Source of the DNA: Serinus canaria
Lineage: Eukaryota > Chordata > Aves > Passeriformes > Fringillidae
Assembly (NCBI RefSeq): GCF_022539315.1
Contig: NC_066322.1
Location: 16,006,765-16,070,764, forward strand
DNA length: 64,000 nt
Direction of reading: 5' to 3'
Made by a program: the position numbers and the translations under genes. The notes beneath the pieces are model-generated. The model ran no database searches. It was not told where the DNA came from and saw only the letters and a list, made by a program, of their open reading frames with translations. Below, one piece after another: positions 26,401 to 39,248 of this stretch; within the stretch, counting starts at the first letter, position 1; each line of letters opens with the position of its first letter.

Positions 26401-29400
26401 GAGCAAGGTGTCATCACCAACAAAATGGAGCAACAGATTCAAGAAGAGCATGATTCTCACAGCAGGTCAGCTGAAGTGGCAGCTGTGTGTTTCTGGGCTA
26501 GTACCAAGTGTCCACTTCCACCTTACAAAAGCATTGTGGCTTTAAATTTTATCCTGGTTGACTCAAATTTCTAACAGTACCACTGCTCTTCATGAAGCAC
26601 TGGTTCTGCCCCAGCACAGGACAAACTTCTCCAGTATTTCATTTTCCTACCCTCTAAGGCTCAAACAAGACATGTGTGGAGAATCTTTGTGTGCTGCCCT
26701 TCACACTTGCAACCAAATCTTCCCTGCTCAATGAGCCATGGGCTGTTACTCTGAAACAGAGGACATTAACAGCTCAGAAAAAATAAACCCCTGCAGATTA
26801 ATCACCTGGCTTCTTCAGGGGCCCAATTCCAATCAGCAGACAGTGTGAAAGCAGAGCATCTCCACATACACTGCCTGACTGATAAGCATATTAGCTGATG
26901 CCCATGCCTGGCTTTGACAGGCTCACATAGCACATGAGCCTTATTTCATTGCTTATTTCAAATATATACCAGAGGTCTCCAAATGTCACTATATCCACAA
27001 TTATATCATGAAATTAACAATTTCATGAATTAACAGCCATTTCATGATTCTCCTAGTGTTCCCCCCTTCCTGCCCCAGTAAAACAGTATCTATTTCATGC
27101 TTCTTGATTTTTGAAGTGAGTGTTTTATTGCTTTCTGAACAGCACTTAACTGCTAGGTTATCATTTCTGCATCCACCACGCAGCAATCCTTGCAAAGACA
27201 AGGACCTCAATTCATCTTGAGAACTACACTTTGCTAGAAACTGCCCCCTGACTAAGGGTTTTCCTGCTCCTTGGTAAATCACCAGTAGTTTTATTGTTAC
27301 TCAGTCTGATCACTGCATTTTGGTACAGAAGCCATACTAGTAAAAGGAAGCAGGATTAAGTGCTGGGCAAAAGGATGGCAAACCCATCAAAAGCCCTTTG
27401 CCAAACCTTGAACATAGCATAGGCAGGACACAGTAATTAATTTGCTGGAAACACAGAGAAAAGAAACAGCCAAACAACCAGTTGTGCAATCAGCACAGCT
27501 TCTCCCATTCCACTGCAAAGTAAGCTCAGAAAAGACTAACAGGATATGGCACCAAACAGTTAAGCAGACTTGAAATGCTCCAATTTATGTAATGACAATA
27601 CCCTTCCATCACCATAACCCACCTCTTCACCCTTGCCTGCCCCAGCTCTCCATGGTTTGGGAGCCTTTTTGAACAGTGTGATTCTAGCATAACATGAAGG
27701 AAATACCAGCTTTATCTTTTGATAATTTCTTACTCATCTCCTTTCTCTTGCTGGCTAAAATGTCAGTCTCACTCAACCCCTGATTTAGCCTATAGCAGGT
27801 AACAGTGAACCCTCATCCTCATTTCATATATCTATGAGCTTGTTTCCTATGTTTCCATTTTCACAGCCTTTAGAGGCTACAGGAACATGCTGCTTTGCTT
27901 GCCTTTACCTTATCCTTCCTATGGGCCATGTGGGTCAGTGGCATACCTGAAATAAACTGGGACTGCTATTTCAACCATCAATCACTCTTCAGCTGGAAGG
28001 CAGAGTCCTGCTGGCAGGGAGACTCCAGAGCAAAGCAGAGGACAGTGGTATCTTTGATGGTAACTGTACTTCAGCTCCCACCTGTTAACATGGGCACCAC
28101 CGTTCCCCTGGCTGTTCCCATCTGATCATGTGTTGCTATTGGAGCATTTCAGTAAACAGGACCCAGAGCAGGGTGTCTGCCTCTGTGACCATGCACCAAG
28201 GCTAAATCCTCCACAGATTACAAGTCAAAAAAAGCTGTGGTGGTTTCCTGAGCTGAGGATTTGGCCCTACAGTATTAATGTTACTCTGCCACCAAGCAGG
28301 GCTCTTTTCAGGCAAGACACTGAACAGCATTTTATTAATGCCAATGTGAGTGGAGTGTGCACAGCACACAGAAATTCCCCAGAAACAGTCCTTTAGAAAG
28401 AACCACCTGGATGCTACAAAATGAGCCATAAATGTGGAGATCTCATAAATATAACAGCACTTCAAACTGGACATCTTTGTAGCCCTTCAGTGTCTGCTGG
28501 GGTCACAAGCCCTGAAGTAGGGCATATTAATTCACCACATCTTCAAGGAGGCAAAAACACTGCTGAGAGGGATGCAAACATGTTTGCTTTCTAATGACGC
28601 ATAAGGACTCTGCCTGGAGTCTCCCAAACAAACCCTCTCTTTCCTTTAGTGGCACAAGAACAGTGCACACTACATGCATTAAATGGGATTCAAGTCACTT
28701 TTTCATTGCTACTAGAGCAGGTACTGCTGGAGATAAAAGCAACTGTCTCAAAAGAGCAGGTATGACATCTGGTACATAGCACCAAAAATAAATCTTTAAC
28801 TTCCTCTCATACCTGCCAAACCTGTTCCAAGGAAATAAGCCTGGGAAATGTTACAAATACACACTTCTCTCTGATTTCAAAGGAAGAACTGACCTATTTT
28901 TTCTTTGCCCATTTAAAATATTTCCTATGAGAAGATCAGTTTGCTAAAACAATAGGCTGTGTTTGGAATAATCCCAATCATAAAACAAAACTGCATGCAT
29001 ATGAAAAGGGCAAGTGGCCTGATGTTTGCACTGGAGGTAATTCACGCTAACACCGCTATTTATAGTGCAGCAGCACCTTAGGGACACAGTCACGCTCAGC
29101 ACACCCACTCGGTACACACTATACAAACATGAAATCTGATAGTCTCTCCCCTGCAGTCTACTCATCATGCTGGTGATTTATGGAAACTGGTTCTGTAATG
29201 CCATATAATTTGGGAGTGGTCCTTGGTGAAATCATTTTCTCTGGTCATATTTGTGTAGTAAGTATTTTCCATATCCTTTTCAACAGCTGACCTGGCTTAC
29301 CAGAAGACAAGAGATTTGTGTATTGGAGAAGATGACCTACTTAAATCAGGAACAATTAAAGACCCAGCTCCTATTTACACGCTTGTGTAAGGAACCACAT

Positions 29401-29818
29401 ACACACACGCACAAATCAAAATGAAGATGCCAGGAAATGTTTCTCAAAGCTACAATTCTGGTCATACAGGAGGGTCTAAGACAGGGGGAAACAATAAAAG
29501 GAAGGGCTTGTGATTCATTATTAGCAATGTAAATAGGACACATTTGGAGCCTGTCACCATCCTGATCGCTCATCTGCTTTTATTAGTCCTCATTCTTTAT
29601 TCTTATTGTCTTGTTTTCTGTGCTTGTCGTTAAAGTTAGTTATATTATAGGCATCTGTTTAGCATAGTCTGTATGAAAATGCAAATAGAGATGAAAACCA
29701 CCCATTAAATAAATATATGCAGCTTCCGTATCATGTACATATTTGACTGCAGCATGTCAAACACAAAAGAATTATCACGTCCTAAGTCTGCATGTTCATT
29801 ATGTGCATTACTTTTCTA
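20493..29818. other. Intergenic, no gene seen
   Basis: Unique AT-rich sequence. It contains a possible second SINE-like fragment (21650-21695), a G-rich run (22266-22282) and an ATGCAAAT octamer (23880-23887). No exon or RNA gene was recognised. Confidence 0.5.
21650..21695 (+). repeat. Possible second SINE-like fragment
   Basis: TTTTCATCTCTATACCTCAA, then AATGCTTTATAAAGG, has the same CATC...CTCAAA(G)(C/T)RCTTTA layout as the fragment near 12500. Very short and weak. Confidence 0.25.
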
Positions 29819-29832
29819 CCAGCAGATGGCAG
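29819..29832 (+). promoter_or_regulatory. CTCF core motif
   Basis: CCAGCAGATGGCAG matches the CTCF core consensus CCASYAGRKGGCRS at all 14 positions, in plus orientation. It lies in AT-rich intergenic DNA between the two genes, where an insulator or loop anchor would make sense. Occupancy cannot be judged from sequence. Confidence 0.55.
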
Positions 29833-32800
29833 TTTACTATTGCTTCAAATAGGTTATTTTGTTAAATGCAGGTGTTTCAAAGTCCTGCGTGGTCGGTAAA
29901 AAACTTTCACCTAAAAGCTAATTTCAAAGCTAATTTTTAACTCAATTTTCTTCTGCATCATCCCCTCTAGAAAATGTAAACAGGACCAAGCTATTTGCTT
30001 CAGTTTACAGTCCTGCCACTGAACAATGCTAAGCACTATCTAAACAGTTTCCTGACAGCAAGTTCATGCAAAACACTGGGTATTATCCAGCCTCAAACAC
30101 TCACTGCTGCCACCAGCCCCTTAAGGCACACCTTACACTCCCCAGCTCCCAGTTTGTGCTCAGAAATTATGCACAGCATTATTAACACTGGTGGCAGGGG
30201 CAACATGAGGGATGTGACTGTACAAAGGGGCCAGGGGTTTATTTACTGCTGTGTTACTTTGAAACTGTCTGAATTTAAGGTAACAAAGAGTTAAAACTAC
30301 CACCTGGGCAATGCTGGCAGCCTCCTGCTCTGCAGGAGGTCCAGGAGCAGCAGGGGGTCCGTGCCAGGAGATGCAGCCTACAGGGTTTTCAGAAATCCTG
30401 CTGCTGCCCGAGGCCATCCTTTAACCCAGTCAGAGCTCAACTATGAGCCCATCTTGTCCTCCCTAACAGGGCTGAGGATATGAGTTTTCCTACTGAAACA
30501 CTCCATCAGGGAGCACAAGCAAAATGAAGGATAGGTCAGTCCAACGCTGCGGTAACACCTGGGCATGGATTGACCCTGGGCATCAGCTGACACCTACAGA
30601 CCTCACAGGCACAGCAGTGCCATCCACATCCTAAAACCAGGCACTGGGAGAGACTCATGCTCCAAGAGCCTCTCTCTCCACTGACCATGTGGTGACAGTG
30701 CTCATCTTCACTTCCTGCCCCAAAAACTCCCTCCTTTGAGTCAATAGCAGCATTCAGGTCGGCCTCATGAGGCAAAGTGGTAGCTCAGTTGGAATTGTTC
30801 CCTCATCTAACTCTGCCACCCACCACAGAAAACAAATGCTCCTTTTGCCGGCATCAGCCACAGAGATTTGTGCTGCATTAAAGCAATCACATGACTCCTG
30901 GCTTCCCAGAGGAGCAGAACTCCTGTCTCACCACAGGCGTGGCCCTTCACTACATGGGGGTATTTCAGGCACACATCCATTCCCGCCAGCTCTCCAGCCA
31001 TCAATCACAATGGTGGGTTGAAACAGCCTGTACAGAGGGTAGGAAGGAGGAAAGGACTCCTGTAATCTGCCCTAAGGCTGAGGACAGATTAGTTTTGTGG
31101 CTGGATGGGGATTTTGTTAATTTGATTTTTTGCTCTGCTTTACACAGGAAACTGCCCTTTTCCTAGGGCTGCACAGGTCCTTTCAAGTCCTGCAACTCTT
31201 GAATTTGTTCCTTGTATTCTCACACTGGAGTGGCAAACAAGAGATCCAGAGATCACTCTGCATCTGATAAAGAACTAAACAAAGCTAAAAGTTCCAAAAC
31301 AGAGTATTGACACACACCAGTTTGTAACCTATCTTGGGAATGCAAGAAAACTACTTGTTTTCTTTTACAAGTAGTTCCACATAGCCCCTTTTTAATGATC
31401 TGCAGAGAGACACAAATCCACTGGTGGTATTAAATTAGAAGTGAAAAACAACAGAGACAACAGATGCATTACAAATGGGAAAGAGAAATTAAAAATAAAG
31501 GAAGGAGAAAGGAAATATAACAACATTTGGGAAAAAGAGGAGAGCATTTCAGCGTGGGGAACAAGAAATGTATGCATGGTATCAGGCACAGACTGACCAA
31601 GAGAGATCAAAAATGTGCCAAGAGGAACAGGTCAGCAGTAGGAAGGGAAAGACTAACAGTTTTTTTCTTCTCAATGCTGAAGACACCTGCAGATGCAGGA
31701 CACTGGAAACCCTTTGTGGTGAAGTCCCCATGCAAAGAGCTGTGCTTGTAAAAACCCATGGATACAGCTCCAACCGCCTTTTGTTAAAACAAAGAGCACA
31801 TGGAAGTATTTAAGAATCACATAATGACTTTTGATAATTCCTAAACAATCACATAACCAAAATACATGCCAATCAAGCTCTCTTCTTCACATGGACAATT
31901 GTGTAAGTAAAGGTGATGTCCATTTGAACCTGACACCATCCTATCAAGTTTTGTTTCCATCTGAGAAATCCTTTAAATTACATTCAGAGTAGGTTTAACA
32001 TCCATTATCACTCTGTTTGATTATTCCACTCCTAAGAGAATGTATTTCAAAATTGTATTTTCCAGTTGAAGATTAAAGAGCTCCTTCTATGCTTCCTACC
32101 TTCTTTAACGAAGTAAAATTCCGCTGAGTCTCAAAAGCTAAACATTAATACAGACAGGATTTGCTGTCATTTTAGTAAATGTTAGCAGCAAACATTTAGC
32201 ATTCCCATTACTTTCCCACCCAAACCTCATCTACTCACGTCAGAAGCAAACTGGATTTCTTATACCCTCATGCTGCCTCGTCTTGTGCTCAGGGATACCT
32301 GCCACTGTCGGACCCCAGCTTTTCTGCTGGGCTTCACAAAGTGAAAGCAGGTTGCTGCCTCAGGGCCTAAATAGGGCAGCTTTTCACGCCTGTGATCCAC
32401 AGGTACCCCGCTGACCTTTTAAGGAGCCTGCTGCCCTCCAGGGAGGCTGCTGGAACAGGGGGAATGCTGCTAGCTCACCGCATGGCACACTTGCAAACGC
32501 ACATCTGATGCTGTGGTATGTACTTGGCACTGGAAAGCAACATACATTGCTGCAGAGTGCAAGGCAAGATGGGATTCTTTTTACTGCACATCAGCAAGCA
32601 GTGGAAGTCCATTTAGGTAGCCTTGCATTTCTTAGAGTCACATCACTTTCCTACTGCAGGCAGTCGCAGCACTTGCCTCTGATTACAGCGTACATCCCCG
32701 GAAACAGGGGTGGAAGGGAGGCAGGAGATAAGACAAGTCTCTTAGTAAGGGACAGAGCTGGGCCCTCTCAATCCCACCCTGCAGAGCCACAAACTCCTGG

Positions 32801-33737
32801 CTCTGCTGCTGGGGAAAAAAGAGGGAAAATCCCACATCCTGGTAAGAATCCAGAGTAAAACTATGCCCTCTGGAACTTGTACGAGGTATGGCATTGCCTA
32901 AATCAAGTCTAATTGCCATGCAAGATACGATGAAGAACATCCTTATTCCCCAGACTCTGTCCCAAAGGCTGAGCACTCTTAGAGCTCATAATCTTGTGAA
33001 CTGAGTCACATTAAATAAGTTGCAGGACTCAGCCTAGGTTTGCCACACTTGCTCCAGTGCACTGCTTTAGAAGGAAGGGAGAGATGCAATCTGAGCCTAA
33101 AAACCAAGGTGTGCATTCCCTTCCTCCACTTTCCCCAGCCTTTATACCAAAAGCAGAGCAGGAACTAGGTGACTTACCTGCTGTCAGCACCTTCTGTGTT
33201 TTAAAGTTTTCTATCAGGGCACAGAAGAGCCATAATAATGAAGAAGTACATTATCTCACTTTGCATCAGACTTTCCATCTTCCTCTGTGATTTACCATGG
33301 CAAAATCTGCTATTTGAGTGATATGGAAAGCGGCAGATGAAGGCTCAAAACCTGTAATGCTGCCTAGAATATGCAGCAAATAGAGTCTAATTAGAAATTA
33401 ATATTTATGAGCTGTGTTCCTTTAACGTAATTCCTTCTGCCCCAAAGTATCACTAGAGTGTCACTTAGAAGACGAGATGGTTTGAGGTGAAGTCTCTTAG
33501 TAGAGAAACAGGGCAGATGCCATGTGGGGAGCAGCAGCCTGGAGGCTGACAAGACCTGGGTCTGCAGAGACGCCGGCCTGCCCGACAGGGGCAGAGGAGC
33601 CCACGGACAGGAGGGCTCCAGACATTAAATACCTGCTGGCTGAGAGCCGGTAGAGCTGCAACGACCAAGAGGGGCTGGTCCTCATCAGCCGTGCAGAGCT
33701 GCGGGCTCCTTCCCGGCGGAGGCGGACGTGGGCACGT
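29833..33737. other. Intergenic, no gene seen
   Basis: Mixed-composition unique sequence with no supported exon. A 10-bp inverted repeat (31349-31358 with 31367-31376, 8-nt loop) is present. GC content rises toward 33540, next to the minisatellite. Confidence 0.5.
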
Positions 33738-33743
33738 CACGTG
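33738..33743. promoter_or_regulatory. E-box CACGTG beside the minisatellite
   Basis: GTCACGTGC is a canonical USF/TFE-type E-box immediately left of the repeat array. It is a short motif and may be incidental. Confidence 0.3.
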
Positions 33744-34286
33744 CGGCCGTGTCCCCGCAGCCCCGCTTCCTGCGGCCGTGGCCCCTCACCGGTCCCCGTA
33801 GCCCCGCTTCCTGCGGCCGTGGCCCCTCGGCCGTGGCCCCGTAGCCCCGCTTCCTGCGGCCGTGGCCCCTCACCGGTCCCCGTAGCCCCGCTTCCTGCGG
33901 CCGTGGCCCCTCGGCCGTGTCCCCGCAGCCCCGCTTCCTGCGGCCGTGGCCCCTCACCGGTCCCCGTAGCCCCGCTTCCTGCGGCCGTGGCCCCTCGGCC
34001 GTGTCCCCGCAGCCCCGCTTCCTGCGGCCGTGGCCCCTCGGCCGTGTCCCCGCAGCCCCGCTTCCTGCGGCCGTGGCCCCTCGGCCGTGTCCCCGCAGCC
34101 CCGCTTCCTGCGGCCGTGGCCCCTCGACCGTGTCCCCGCAGCCCCGCTTCCTGCGGCCGTGGCCCCTCGGCCGTGGCCCCGCAGTCCCGCTTCCTGCGGC
34201 CGTGGCCCCTCGGCCGTGGCCCCACAGACCCGCTTCCTGCGGCCGTGGCCCCTCGGCCGTGGCCCCGCAGCCCCGCTTCCTGCGGC
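33742..34286. repeat. GC-rich minisatellite, 13 units of 41 or 43 bp
   Basis: The shared core GCTTCCTGCGGCCGTGGCCC begins at 33765, 33806, 33849, 33890, 33933, 33974, 34017, 34060, 34103, 34146, 34189, 34232 and 34275. The last copy keeps only GCTTCCTGCGGC before diverging. Spacings are 41, 43, 41, 43, 41, 43 and then 43 throughout. The 41-bp units carry CTCACCGGTCCCCGTA where the 43-bp units usually carry CTCGGCCGTGTCCCCGCA, so the left half is an 84-bp two-unit higher-order repeat and the right half a monomeric array. The array is CpG-rich and free of stops in several frames, so the long repetitive open frames across it are not evidence of a protein. Confidence 0.95.
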
Positions 34287-35979
34287 GCCCCAGCGGAGGG
34301 CAGTGGCTTGGCCAGCGCGGCCACCGCGGCCAGCGGGGAAACGCCGCTGTCTTGGCAGGGCTGACGGGGAGAATGTCCCGGAACAAGATCCCGGCCTTTG
34401 CCTGCTGGTTTGTAGAACTAAGTCCTAGAAATGAGTGTCCCCCAAAACGGAGCTTTCATACAAGTGAACGCTTAAAGTAACTGCACCGCAATGTGTATAA
34501 TGGAGTTGGGAAATAAACACTGGGGAGATATTCAGGATTTGACTGTGTGTCAAAGGAGGCCTTGTCCCATCAGAAGTCAACCGATCACTAAAGCCAGGAG
34601 CAAAGCAAACCTGGAGCACCTGCAGAACAGAGAATACCATCGAATGAACAGCTGGAAAAAAGAGAATCATTAGAATTATATCCCTTTTCACCTCCTAGCA
34701 ATATGTAAACACAATAAGGTCAAACCTAGACAGAACTGTTGAGTGTGTCACAAGTTTTCTCCAAGAACCTGTGTTTTTAATCCAGCATGTGAGATCTTTG
34801 CACAAGCTCCACACTCCTGCATACTCCACAGCTCTCCTTGGCTGGGGTGTGGGTCAAACACAAGACCAATTCTTCAGCCAAGATTCATCTCTATGGCAAA
34901 AACAATGAACTAAGAATACACTCACTGTGTCAGCAGGTCCTATACATTAGAAGCACTACAAGGGTTAATAATAAAAGAAATGGCAGGATATATTGAGTTT
35001 CAATTACAGCTTGTATACCGAAAGTAAGGATCCTTATTCAGGAGTGAGTCCTACTCGATGAAACGCGAATTTTAAGTAAATGCAAATAGCCTACACTGAA
35101 AATGTGAAAAATAAACAAAATATCATTTAATTTAATTTGAGTGCCCAAGCAAGTAATTTTCAAGTCTGTTTAATGTTTAGGAAGAAAAAGCCTTAGTTCA
35201 GTCTCTGCAAATGGTTTTAGTTACTTCTGTGACTTTCCATCTCTTGAGAATAATCTACTCCTAATAAGGACAATTGCTTAGATTTATTACCCCACTGAGG
35301 TCTTGTTAAAGATCTAACAAAAATCCTATTTAAATGAAAAGGACAATAGAATTTAAAGTCAGTGTAGAGTTTAATTAAAACCTGAAACAGAATCAATGTC
35401 TTCATGCATTAGAAAAGCAAAAACAGATTTCAAAGCTGTTAAACTACGTGTAATTGGCATAAACTATCCATTGAGCCAAAGTTAAAAAAAAAAGCCAGAC
35501 TGTCGTATGGAAATTGAAGTCGATTAATAAATAAAAAACCTGATACATGTGCATAGCACCATATTTTTTGCATGCATTTTTTTATTTGCCTAATTTGCTA
35601 AGCATATCTTAGAGCAAACATGAAACAAGCTAGCTGTTAAGTTGAACAAATCCAAAAGGGACAAAAAGAGACTGATTGAAATCAATGCATTAACATGAAC
35701 CAGCATTTAAAAACGTTTCATAATGTTCCCAAAGAGAGCATGTAAACTGCAGCAGTCTCAGTGCAAAACTGCTGTAATCTGTGTTCCCATGTAGTCATTA
35801 TTCATACATGGGAGTATACAGCTCCTAAGTCGTTTTTCATGCATGAATAGTTTAAAACCCAAAATCACTGACATAAATCCACAAGGGAGACTTCCCTTTT
35901 GAAAGTTAACGTCTCAAGAACTCTGGGAAGGAATGTGAAGCCAAATACTCGTCTATGTGCTGACAAAACTTTTCTACGG
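34287..35979. other. Intergenic, no gene seen
   Basis: AT-rich unique sequence. About 35440-35860 has a texture like conserved non-coding DNA (TAATT, ATTTGC and TGCATG-rich strings), but conservation cannot be assessed here. Confidence 0.5.
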
Positions 35980-36614
35980 GGAAGGATCTGCGCGCAGCCC
36001 CACTCCGACCGCAGGCACACACAAGCCTTCCCCAGCCCCAGAGCCACCGCCGGCCTCTGGGGTCCCGTTTGCAGAGCCAAACCCAGCAAGGTCGCAGAGC
36101 CAAGCCGGGTCTTGCCACCTCTCCCTTCCCCTACCGACATGCAATGGGGACCTCGCACCCAGGGAAGGGAGGTCAGCGCAGCAGCTGCTTTGGGCACGCA
36201 CTGTCCCTTTCAGGAGAAAATAAATTCTGAGACAAAAACTATCCCATAATCTATTTCTGCATGAAGGAAAAGGGTTTTTTTCTTTCCCTTCCCTCCCACA
36301 GGAAGGGTGACGGGCTGGCTGGGCGGGCAGACGCGGATGGGCTCGGTGCAGAGGAGCTGCACACCGAGGCGTTCCACGCAGCAGTGGCTGGAAATGGTGC
36401 CCCGGCTCGGCCGCCCGCTCTGACTGGCCCAGCTGTCACCTGGGAGTGACAGAGTAAGAGTCAGGAGGGAACTGCGGTGCTGAAGTGGGTCACACGACTC
36501 CCTCGTTTCGAAAAATCCCGAAAGGATGGTACGTCACCTTCCCTCTGCAGCACATCAGTCCCTTGTTAACTATTTAACCAATTTGGTCACAACACACTGC
36601 AAGCCCACAGAACT

Positions 36615-36623
36615 CGCCATCTT
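36615..36623 (-). promoter_or_regulatory. YY1 motif AAGATGGCG
   Basis: Minus-strand AAGATGGCG is the exact YY1 core and includes an ATG. The frame it opens is only 16 codons (MASSVGLQCVVTKLVK), so it is more likely a start-site element than the start of a protein. Confidence 0.5.
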
Positions 36624-37355
36624 ACGTAGGCCTCTCCCCATTTAAAATTACAGCCCTTGCCGGTGCTACGGTACAGTCGGCGCCCCAGCTTTTAGCTTGC
36701 ATTTTTGCTTGGGTGTTCAGTATTTAGGGCTGCTTTTAAGTCCGGAAACACCCGAGCAAGGCCAGCTGCGTGCCCTGCCACCAAGTCCTTGCGGGGCGCG
36801 GGTGGGCGGCGGTGGCGGCCGGGTCCCTCCCACGGTCCCTGTCCGCGGGTCTGTGTGTCACCTACCCAGCAGTGCCGAGACGCGAGAGCCCTCTGGACAA
36901 GCACCGTGGAACACAACATGGGGTGTCCGCAGCACAAGTTGTGCCATACCTCGGTCTCGCCCTGCGCCTGGTGTCAGCACCGAGGGGCTAAAGCACCCGG
37001 AGGGCGGCGCCCCGAGGGCGGCACCCCCCAGCAGTCCCGGGCCGCCCCCGCGCACGGCCGGCGAGGCGATGGGCTCCGTCCCGCACGGCCCGGGGGCTGC
37101 AGGGAGCGGGCGCGGAGCCAACGCCCCCGCGCTGTCCCCGGGCCCGGCCCCGCACTGTCCCCCCCCGTGCTGCGCCGGGGGCGCGAAGCTCCCGCGGGTG
37201 CGCAGGGAACGAGGGCTGGTTCCACGCACGGTTCCTGCACGGCGGACGGGCGATTCCTCAATGCGCCTCAGGCCGGCGATTGTGAGCGCAGTAACGGAGG
37301 GGAAATGTCAGATGTCAGCCTTGTGTGAAAGACACTAAGGCACTTAAGTGTGCGG

Positions 37356-37373
37356 TGCATCCTGGGGGTTGTA
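37356..37373 (-). promoter_or_regulatory. ZNF143/THAP11-type promoter element
   Basis: Minus-strand TACAACCCCCAGGATGCA closely follows ACTACAACTCCCAGCATGCA, an element found almost only in CpG promoters. Located at the right edge of the second CpG-rich region. Confidence 0.5.
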
Positions 37374-39248
37374 TTCCTCAATGACCTTTTTAAAGAAATA
37401 TGGTCTGAAATCTCTTATCAGGGTCTGCAGGAAAGACACAGCTGTTTACAAATGGTAGCCAGTACTTGGAATTACATTACCCATTCCACTTGGTGACAAA
37501 GAACTCCTCATTTCCCATTCGATCCACACAAGGAGTGGAAATGTCAATTTAGTGCTGCTCTATTTTTAGTTCTTTCATTACAGATACAAAGCCTAACATA
37601 GTTTCAAGACAATGAGGAATGCTATGAAGCTGGGATGATATCTTGGAGCATCCCAAACCCTTCCAAACACCTCTCTAGCTAACAAGCAGAACTACATATT
37701 GGCAAGTTATGACTAAGCTCCAAATAAAAAATACTATTGAAAATATACTAATAGCTGCCAATGACAATTCTAAGCAGGATTTAGGATCTCTGTTTCATTA
37801 ATGTTACGTAGCTCACTTGCCACATACATGAAACAAAGACTACTTTCTAATACAAGGATGAGTGAAATACAGCCATGGAAGGTAACATTTGAGTCTACTT
37901 TGCTCTTTGTACACATGCACTTTCTTCTCGCAATAACAGCACTGCCAAGAGATGAGAGATGGGCTTCTCAAAAGATAATTCACATAACAACCTTACAGAA
38001 CAACTGGCCTGGTACAACAGCTGAATGTCATGGGACAAGAGTGGAGCTCCACAGCATCAACAAGCTTTTCTGACAGAACACAGATTTACACTCAGTGACT
38101 ATTTTCATCACTGATTATGTTTCCACGTCTTCACAAGCACATTCCAGTCATACTTCCAAAAGTATTTGGCCAGTCAGCACATCCTTGTATAGCAGTAGAC
38201 AAAATGGCATTTGCATAAAGTGTGCCTGCAGGGGAGAAAAGGCAAAATACAGGCATGAAGGTGAGGCAAATGTTACTGGAATGGGAGGACAGAATTGTTC
38301 TTTAAATCATAACAAGTCTGATCTGTTGGACAGCTAGAATTAATAAAAAAGCTTGAAAATTAATGTTTCCATTGTGTCACTGCAGGGCAAATCTTTCCAG
38401 TCCTCCTTCCAATCTGAAATGGTTCACAGAGGTGCCACAGACACCTGCTGTAGGAAACTTACATTTCTCCTGTCATTTCTAAAGCTTGCTCTGTCCTACA
38501 ACCAAAATCCCAGCTCCTCCATAATACTGCCTACAAGATCTCAGATTTCTCTTCTCTACCCAACTTGGGAGCATCAGGTATCTTCACCCCAGAGCACTGC
38601 TCAGTTCCTCTTAGAGGAGATGTCTGCCCCTTCCAGAACACAGGAGGCAAATGGATGCCCTCCATATAGCTTTCCTCACCTGCAAAAGTTGCAGCAACAG
38701 AGTATAACAGTACTTCTGCAGTGAGCTCAATGTTCACCATCCACACAGGAAGGGGAAGTACAGGAACATCACAAACAACTGAGAAGAGACTTGGGTTTTG
38801 CTTGGAGACAATCCTTTTTATATGCAAAGACTGTAGAAAGTCATATTTTCTTGAGCACAGTTGATTTTAAAAAGCAGGAGGTATTTTTTTGCTCAAAATT
38901 CAAAGAGGCACTTAAATGCACTAAGCATAAACTTGCTTTTAGCATTTTATTAAGCAAGCTGCTTCTCCTGTCACAATGACTGGTCCTATCTTACTGTCAC
39001 CTTTTCCCAGTCACTAATGCTGCATGAACATGCAGTTATACCCATCTACTAAAACAAAATGCAACAAAGCCTTTACCCAACTTTGGATCTGCTTAAACTG
39101 ACAGTAAAGTCACAAGTTACATTAGGAACTATTTTTAAGTATTCTCAAGAAAATACAATTAGATACCAAAACTAGAAAAAAGAATCACAGCAGGTTCTAA
39201 ACAAGTGTTCAGACAAGAACTTAAAATAACACCTTATTTCTTTTCAGG
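37374..39248. other. Intergenic, no gene seen
   Basis: AT-rich unique sequence right of the second CpG region. Open frames on plus (37801-38073, 38353-38724) and minus (38531-38827) have no recognisable domain or splice context. Confidence 0.45.

Larger units (their letters stand above)
35980..37373. promoter_or_regulatory. Second CpG-rich, promoter-like region
   Basis: Two GC-rich, CpG-dense blocks (about 35980-36450 and 36740-37290) flank a moderate segment. They carry promoter-type elements: a YY1 motif on the minus strand (36615-36623), a CCAAT box (about 36577) and a ZNF143-like element (37356-37373). No exon with a start codon and donor could be assigned. It lies about 8.3 kb past the HFM1 3' end. 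It could drive a non-coding transcript or an unannotated gene, or act as an enhancer. Multiple overlapping open frames reflect composition. Confidence 0.5.

Noticed and set aside
33685..34480. Open frames of 130-230 codons with repeating Pro/Arg/Gly peptides
   Set aside because: They are read-through of the 41/43-bp minisatellite in several frames and on both strands; no start context, splice site or family.
36697..37338. Two 200-codon plus-strand frames in the second CpG region
   Set aside because: Composition-driven, overlapping each other and minus-strand frames; no recognisable domain.
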